A stretch of 64,000 bases of DNA from Streptomyces cyaneus (GTDB lineage: Bacteria > Actinomycetota > Actinomycetes > Streptomycetales > Streptomycetaceae): contig NZ_ML138678.1 of NCBI RefSeq assembly GCF_004028635.1, forward strand, positions 1,302,001 through 1,366,000, given 5' to 3'. The position numbers were made by a program, and so were the translations under genes. Of this stretch, positions 59,290 to 64,000 are shown in pieces. Position 1 is the stretch's first letter, and the number at the start of each line of letters is the position of its first letter. The notes under the pieces were generated by a model. The model had not been told where the DNA came from, made no database searches, and saw only the letters and a program-made list of their open reading frames with translations.

Positions 59290-60883
59290 ATGCCAGGACG
59301 TCCGTCTCGGTCAGCCGCCGGTACGCCCGCTCCCCGGTCGGCCGCCACCACACCGGATCGGCACACCTGAGCCCCTCCCGCCTGAGCCCCGCCCGCTGGA
59401 TCTTGTTCGTGGCGGTCACCGGCATCCGCTCCACCACCCGCACGAACCGCGGCGCCATCTTCGTCCCCAGATCGGGCTGGGCCAGCAGGAACCCGGCGAA
59501 GCCGACCGGATCGAACTCCCCGGCGATCGTCGCCATCACCTGGTCCCCGGTCACCGGATCCGGCACCGCGTACACGGCGACGGCCACGGCACCCTCGTAC
59601 CGGGCGAGGATGTTCTCGATCATCGCGGCGGACAGATTCTCGCCATCCACCCGCAGCCGGTCGTCGCCGCGTCCCGCGAAGTACAGATAGCCGTCGGCGT
59701 CCCGGCAGAACAGGTCCCCCGTCCAGTACCAGCCCTCCCGCCGCCGTTCCGCCTCCGCCTCGGGATTGCGCCAGTAGCCCTCGAAGGGGTTCGGCCCCCG
59801 GTTGACCAGCTCCCCGATGGCCTCGTCCCCGTTGACCAGCCGCCCGGCCGCATCGAACACCGCGGGCGGACACTCCTCGCAGGTCTCCGGATCGAGTACG
59901 ACGAGCCCGGGCGCCGCCCGCCCCACGGCCCCCGGCGGCGTCCCCGGCGACCACTGCACGGCAGCCCCGCCCTCGGAGGAGCCGTACCCCTCGACCAGCC
60001 GCGCCCCGAACCGCCGCTCGAAGGCGGCCGCGTCCACGGCGCCCGCCTCCGTCCCGAAGCCGAGCCGCAGCGGATGCTCCCGGTCGTCGGGGCGCGGCTC
60101 GGTGGCGAGGAGGTACTGGATCGCCCGGCCCACATAGGTGAAGTACGTCGCCCCGTACTGCCGTACGTCGTCCAGGAACCCCGATGCCGAGAACCGCCGT
60201 CGCAGCGCCATCCCCGCGCCGGCCGCGAGGGCGGGGGCCCAGTCGGCGATCACCGCGTTGCCGTGGAACATCGGCATGCAGATGTAGTGCACGTCGTCGG
60301 GGCGGACGCCGAACTGGTCGGCCAGCGAACGCCCGGCGGCCGCCAGCCGCCCCTGGGTGCAGATCGCGGCCTTGGGGGCGCCGGTCGAGCCGGAGGTGAA
60401 GTAGAGCAGGAGCCGGTCGTGCGGGGTGGCACGGGAGGCGTCGGGCCGGGCGTCGGCGTAAGGCGCGAGCAGGGCGTCGTACTCCTCGCCGTCGGTCAGC
60501 AGCAGGCGCACTCCGGGCAGGTCGAGGCCGTCGAGGAGCGGCAGGTGGGCCTGTTCGGTGACCAGGACCCGGCACTCGGTGTGCAGGATGTCGCGGGCGA
60601 GTTCGGGGCCGCGGCGGGTGGGGTTGATGCCGGCGACGGCGGCGCGGGCGAGGGCCGCCGCGCTCAACCACAGGGGATATTCAGGGGTGTTGTCGAGCAG
60701 CGCCCCGACGTGCGAGCGGGGCGGCACGAGGTCGGCCAGCAGTGCCGCCCGGGCCGCGGCACCCGCTGCCACCTGGTGATGGGTGAGCGCCTGCCCTTCG
60801 AACCACAGCCCCGGCCGGTGGTCGTCCCACCGGCCGGCGACGAGTTCCGCGACCGTACGACTGTTGGACTCCTTGGACTCCAT
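59213..60883 (-). CDS. AMP-dependent acyl-CoA synthetase
   Basis: A 556-residue ANL-family ligase. AMP-binding motif YFTSGSTGAPK, A5 YGSSEGG, A7/A8 YWTGDLFCRDADGYL and DRLRVDGENLSA, and A10 with catalytic Lys in ATNKIQRAGL are intact. It activates a carboxylic acid as acyl-AMP and then CoA thioester. The last 24 or so residues (after LTETDVLAY) are translated from the tRNA-unit hairpin and antisense tRNA-Lys sequence, ending in the telltale RRQGLEPRTR; the native stop has evidently been lost. Confidence 0.88.
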   Translation of the reverse strand: MESKESNSRTVAELVAGRWDDHRPGLWFEGQALTHHQVAAGAAARAALLADLVPPRSHVGALLDNTPEYPLWLSAAALARAAVAGINPTRRGPELARDILHTECRVLVTEQAHLPLLDGLDLPGVRLLLTDGEEYDALLAPYADARPDASRATPHDRLLLYFTSGSTGAPKAAICTQGRLAAAGRSLADQFGVRPDDVHYICMPMFHGNAVIADWAPALAAGAGMALRRRFSASGFLDDVRQYGATYFTYVGRAIQYLLATEPRPDDREHPLRLGFGTEAGAVDAAAFERRFGARLVEGYGSSEGGAAVQWSPGTPPGAVGRAAPGLVVLDPETCEECPPAVFDAAGRLVNGDEAIGELVNRGPNPFEGYWRNPEAEAERRREGWYWTGDLFCRDADGYLYFAGRGDDRLRVDGENLSAAMIENILARYEGAVAVAVYAVPDPVTGDQVMATIAGEFDPVGFAGFLLAQPDLGTKMAPRFVRVVERMPVTATNKIQRAGLRREGLRCADPVWWRPTGERAYRRLTETDVLAYVEGPLAPTRGPSVVRRQGLEPRTR

Positions 60884-60950
60884 GGCGGCGCACGGTAGTT
60901 GATGGCCCGTCAGATGTGGAGGGTCACATCAGATGTGGAGGGCCGCGGGG

Positions 60951-61466
60951 TCACGGAGTCATCGTGACACCGTCGACGACGACCGTGTCGACGGTGTCTC
61001 CGGTGTCCTCGCCGAAGCCGAAGCCGTCGGACATCTGGTTGTACGTGACCATGAAGCCGACGCAGAACACCGCAACCACCCCGAAGAACGCCAGGAAGGC
61101 GACGGTGGACGCCGCCAGCTTTGCGCGGCCCGGGGACTTGGCCGTGGCGACCACCTCGTGGCCCTCGGCGTAGTAGACGGTGACGAAGTCGCCCTCGAGC
61201 GTCGTCGCCGGGCCGTCCTCCTCCTCGAAGCGGACCGTGCGGCCGTCGCGTGCGGTGAACTCGTAGACGTGGTGCAGCGTGGTGCGCACGGACGAGTCGC
61301 CGCTGCCTCCATGGGTCGTCGTGAACATCCGCAGACAGCGCGCCTCGGCCGTCAGCCCGCTGTTCCAGGCGCGACGGATCTGCAGCGAGCGGCGCACCAC
61401 GCGAAACGCGCCGAAGAGGACGACGGCCAGGATGAGGCCGGGCACGGCGTAGAAGAAGGAGTCCAT
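60951..61466 (-). CDS. DUF3592 membrane protein
   Basis: A 171-residue protein with an N-terminal transmembrane helix (FFYAVPGLILAVVLFGAFRV), a beta-rich extracytoplasmic domain of DUF3592 type (VYEFTARDGRTVRFEEED) and a second helix near STVAFLAFFGVVAVFCVGF. Function unknown. The ATG has GGGGGAAG upstream. Confidence 0.78.
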   Translation of the reverse strand: MDSFFYAVPGLILAVVLFGAFRVVRRSLQIRRAWNSGLTAEARCLRMFTTTHGGSGDSSVRTTLHHVYEFTARDGRTVRFEEEDGPATTLEGDFVTVYYAEGHEVVATAKSPGRAKLAASTVAFLAFFGVVAVFCVGFMVTYNQMSDGFGFGEDTGDTVDTVVVDGVTMTP

Positions 61467-61572
61467 GGCGCTTCCCCCGAGGTCAGGTACTGCTGGTAAT
61501 GCCGGTCGTGGGGAACCTACCCCCGGGGGAAGCCGGTCTGTCTCAAGTAACGCTCAGAGATCCGCAGCCGGA

Positions 61573-62178
61573 TCAGAACGTGACGTCCGAGCACGCGTAG
61601 AACGCGTTGCCCGTGTCGGCAATCGTCCACACCGCGAGGATGACGTGACGGCCGCTCAGCCCGGACGGCAGGGTGCCGCTGTGGGAGAGCGTCGCCGGTG
61701 GCCGCTGGCCGTTGTACGGCACCGTCAGGAACGGGGTGAGGTTGAGGTCGGAGCGGGCCAGGTTGTGGTTCTGGTTCCAGCCCGGCTTGGTGACGTAGTA
61801 CTTGAAGTCGGTCGTGGCGTGCATGGCCGTGAACTGCCAGCGGAACGTGTAGCTCTGACCGCCCGTCACCTTGGTCGCGGGCCAGGCGCCGCCGGACGGC
61901 GTCCGTGGCGCGCTGAGCTGGCTGAACTGGCCCAGGCCGGCGTTGCATATCTGACCGTCGGCCGGTCCTGAGCCCGGGAAGCCCTTCGGGCCCTCGACGC
62001 TCTGCGGCTCCCACTGGATGGAGCCGCAGTTGGTCACGGTGCCGTTCTGACAGAGCTTCTGCCGGCTGATGGGGAGGTCCGTGTAGCCGTGGCTGCTCGC
62101 GCCTCCGGTGGAGAGCGCCAGGGCCCCGGCCGTGGTGAGTCCGAGTGCGGCGGCGTACAGCTTGGTCTTTCTGCGCAT
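61573..62178 (-). CDS. AA10 chitin-active lytic polysaccharide monooxygenase
   Basis: A 201-residue exported LPMO. The signal peptide ends at ASS, so mature His30 is N-terminal and forms the copper histidine brace with the later His in FTAMHATTDF. The chain is single-domain, with conserved Cys pairs and a terminal aromatic core. It oxidatively opens crystalline chitin for chitinases such as the GH18 enzyme at the left of the window. A near-perfect DasR operator lies about 45 bp upstream. Confidence 0.9.
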   Translation of the reverse strand: MRRKTKLYAAALGLTTAGALALSTGGASSHGYTDLPISRQKLCQNGTVTNCGSIQWEPQSVEGPKGFPGSGPADGQICNAGLGQFSQLSAPRTPSGGAWPATKVTGGQSYTFRWQFTAMHATTDFKYYVTKPGWNQNHNLARSDLNLTPFLTVPYNGQRPPATLSHSGTLPSGLSGRHVILAVWTIADTGNAFYACSDVTF

Positions 62179-62218
62179 GCTGCTGCTCCTGGGAACGTGG
62201 GGGAAGTTCGATGAGCTT

Positions 62219-62234
62219 GCAGGTCTAGACCAAG
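62219..62234 (-). promoter_or_regulatory. DasR-type operator before the LPMO gene
   Basis: On the minus strand TTGGTCTAGACCTGC contains TGGTCTAGACC, matching the dre core TGGTCTAGACCA at 11 of 12 positions. It lies 41-56 bp before the LPMO start. A second, degenerate copy (TGGTATGGACAT, minus strand) lies about 40 bp further upstream at 62261-62272, as in paired chitinase promoters. Confidence 0.75.
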
Positions 62235-62319
62235 TCCCAGATTATTGCTGATCGTTGAACATGTCCATACCAATCAGGGGACTTGTTCGACGGGCCGTCA
62301 GGGTCAGCCAGGGGGTCCA

Positions 62320-63456
62320 TCAGGGGGCCGCTTCACCTCGCCCCGCACAGAACGCCACCGTCAAGTCCTTGACCAGCGCCTTGCGTTCGTAGTCGTCGAG
62401 CTCGACCAGACCCCGCATGGTCAGCCGGGTCACCGTGTCCTCCACCGAGTCGACGACCGAGGTGAGCATGGTCGCCCGCTGCTGCGCGTCCAGCGCGGCG
62501 ATACGGCGGCGGTGCATGGCGGCGGCGACCTCGGGGGCGTACTCCACCCGCACCGGGCGCACCGAGAACACCTGGAGCCCGACCGCCTCCGCGTCCCGCA
62601 CCACCAACCGGGTCAGCGCGTCCCCGGCCATCTCGACGGACCCCCGCGAGGCACCCGGCATCTCCACCGGCACCCGGGCCAGCGCCGCCTCGACGCATTC
62701 GCGCAGATACGTCTCGTGGTCGTCCACCCCGAGCGTCGCCCGCGCGGTGTCCCGCACCCGCCACACCACCAGCACGACCACGCGCAGCGCGACCCCGTTG
62801 CCGTCGGCCGCCGGCATCGGCTCGCTGCGCCAGTGCCGCAGCCGTACGTCGACCCGGCGGCGCAGCAGCAGCGGGTTGACCCACAGCAGACCGGTCCGCC
62901 GGACCGTCCCCCGGTAGCCGCCGAACATCCCGAGCACCCAGGCCCGCCCGGTCCGCCCCCGCGCCAGCCCGCCGAGGCCGACGAGCCCGAGGGCCCCGGC
63001 GCCCGTGTACGCCGCCCACTGCACGGGCCCCAGCCCCGCCGCGGACACCGGCAACCGCAGCGCCTCCACCAGCAGCGGCGGCAGCACCCCGGCCCACCAC
63101 GAGGTGGCCAGGCATCCGGCCGCCCCGCAGGCCCCGGCGAACACCCCCGCCGCCCCGGGCAGCACCCGCGCGGGCCGCTCCGCCAGGTCGGGGTCGACCT
63201 CCGGCGCGGGACGCGGCTTCGGCTGGACCGGGCGGCGCAGCCGCGGCTGCTCCCCCGTGCCCTGCCGGCGCGCCACGACCGTCGGCCTCAGCGGCACGGA
63301 CACCGGGTCGGGGCCGTCACGGAACAGCAGATGGACGGGGATCTCGGTGGTCCCCTCGTTCTGGATCAGCCGGGCGGGCCGTGCGGGCCCCTCGCCCGAA
63401 CCCGCGAGCCCCGCGAGCCCCTCGGGCTCGGGCGTGGGTGAAGTGGTCGTGCTCAT
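62320..63456 (-). CDS. SPFH (band 7)-domain membrane protein
   Basis: A 378-residue protein. The first 95 residues are polar; two hydrophobic helices follow near VFAGACGAAGCLATSWWAG and VQWAAYTGAGALGLVGLGGL. The SPFH domain (GLLWVNPLLLRRRVDVRLRHW onward) is followed by a helical segment with QVFSVRPVRVEYAPEVAAAMHRR. Stomatin/prohibitin relatives organise membrane patches. ATG 63456 has GGAGG ten bases upstream. Confidence 0.85.
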   Translation of the reverse strand: MSTTTSPTPEPEGLAGLAGSGEGPARPARLIQNEGTTEIPVHLLFRDGPDPVSVPLRPTVVARRQGTGEQPRLRRPVQPKPRPAPEVDPDLAERPARVLPGAAGVFAGACGAAGCLATSWWAGVLPPLLVEALRLPVSAAGLGPVQWAAYTGAGALGLVGLGGLARGRTGRAWVLGMFGGYRGTVRRTGLLWVNPLLLRRRVDVRLRHWRSEPMPAADGNGVALRVVVLVVWRVRDTARATLGVDDHETYLRECVEAALARVPVEMPGASRGSVEMAGDALTRLVVRDAEAVGLQVFSVRPVRVEYAPEVAAAMHRRRIAALDAQQRATMLTSVVDSVEDTVTRLTMRGLVELDDYERKALVKDLTVAFCAGRGEAAP

Positions 63457-63485
63457 GCGTGCCTCCAGCCTCCGCGCCAGATGCG

Positions 63486-64000
63486 TTACGAGAAGAGCCG
63501 TCGCCAGGTCTCCGGCCCCGGATAGCCGTCCGCCGCGCCGCCCCGCCAGCCCTGGGCACGCTGGAACGCCTCGACGCCGCGCCGGTCCGACTCGTCCCAG
63601 CGCGGCCCGGGCCCGGTCTTGTAGTGCTTGCCGAACCCCTTCTTCACCAGCTGCTCGCCGAGCTGGGTGACGTACTTGTTGCTGGCGCCCGGCCGGAACA
63701 TCGCCCGCCCCGGATAGCCCGGCACCCCGTGCGACGCGGGTGACGGGTGCGATGCGGGTGACGGGTGGGATGCGGGCACCGCGTGCGACGCCGGCGACGC
63801 GGGGGCGCCGTGCCCGCCCAGCCACATCGCCGGGATGTTCTTGCCCTTGCCGGTCACCAGCAGCGCCCATGTCCGCGGTCCCGGAAACCCGTCCGCGTCC
63901 CGGCCCCGCCAGCCCTGCGCCAACTGGAAGGCCCGCGTGGCCCTGCGGTCCATGTCCGACCAACGCGGCCCCGGGCCCGCCGTGTAGTACCGGCCGGCGC
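63486..64000 (-). CDS. Peptidoglycan-binding-repeat protein (5' end outside window)
   Basis: Only the C-terminal part is present, at least 155 residues. Two copies of a roughly 40-residue repeat are visible: GPRWSDMDRRATRAFQLAQ with DGFPGPRTWALL, and GPRWDESDRRGVEAFQRAQ with DGYPGPETWRRL. These resemble the peptidoglycan-binding domain of Streptomyces cell-wall hydrolases. Between them is a low-complexity A-S-H-P-S-P repeat linker. The start lies beyond position 64000. Confidence 0.82.
   Translation of the reverse strand, partial: AGRYYTAGPGPRWSDMDRRATRAFQLAQGWRGRDADGFPGPRTWALLVTGKGKNIPAMWLGGHGAPASPASHAVPASHPSPASHPSPASHGVPGYPGRAMFRPGASNKYVTQLGEQLVKKGFGKHYKTGPGPRWDESDRRGVEAFQRAQGWRGGAADGYPGPETWRRLFS

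Noticed and set aside
58866..59690. Plus-strand open frame across the tRNA repeat units
   Set aside because: It only exists because the 211-bp unit lacks stops in that frame, and it has no ribosome-binding site.

Overview
The window looks like a Streptomyces chromosome. It has very high GC with strong third-position bias, GTG/TTG starts and ATGA/GTGA overlaps. It also carries a SARP/NB-ARC regulator, a PAS-GGDEF-EAL protein, a CBM2-GH18 chitinase, an AA10 chitin LPMO with a DasR-type operator, an Ehu-type ABC importer and two tRNA-Lys(CTT) genes. The sequence alone does not give the species.

Left part (1-22,058) is mostly housekeeping or conserved Streptomyces genes: a pentapeptide-like membrane protein, the secreted chitinase, an OmpR/HK pair, a spermidine-synthase-like protein, a TPR regulator, a histidine phosphatase and a PAP2-type membrane phosphatase. 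A three-gene nuclease / unknown / helicase operon (11,042-15,182) follows. It is preceded by an almost perfect RecA-NDp (PafBC-type) DNA-damage promoter placed so that the mRNA would be leaderless. Next come tRNA-Lys with a terminator, a secreted M6-like protease, a c-di-GMP enzyme, an LLM flavoprotein and a MazG-like protein.

Middle part (22,363 to about 49,833) is an accessory biosynthetic island and the most interesting part of the window. The first operon encodes an amidase, a GS-family ligase, a saccharopine-dehydrogenase-like protein, a lysine N6-hydroxylase, a cupin and a MetRS-like ligase (the cupin/MetRS hydrazine synthetase pair that makes N-N bonds), a Pol-beta-type nucleotidyltransferase, a PqqD-like RRE protein and an MFS exporter. 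Around it lie an adenylosuccinate-lyase homologue, a SARP regulator, a NUDIX hydrolase, a second MFS exporter, a FemX/GNAT-like protein and a HemK-like methyltransferase. Further on are a nucleoside hydrolase, a degenerate phosphoribosyltransferase, an NDK with an extra domain, and a RpiA / hexulose-phosphate-synthase / PRPP-synthetase operon. The island ends with two phosphatases, an asparagine synthetase carrying a C-terminal RRE-like domain, and a 22-residue peptide gene separated from it by a UUCG hairpin. My reading is a hydrazine (N-N) pathway combined with a dedicated PRPP/nucleotide supply and a peptide-carrier or RiPP step. I recognise no known cluster with this combination.

Right part (49,842-64,000) begins with an ectoine-type uptake and catabolic region: two EutA-like Asp/Glu-racemase-fold proteins, a hydroxyacid dehydrogenase, an amidase, a DUF3830 protein, EhuBCDA and an IclR regulator. 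A second, identical tRNA-Lys follows, trailed by 211-bp tandem units that repeat its 3' half. An acyl-CoA synthetase gene reads into the last of these units. The window ends with a DUF3592 protein, the LPMO, an SPFH protein and a truncated peptidoglycan-binding protein.
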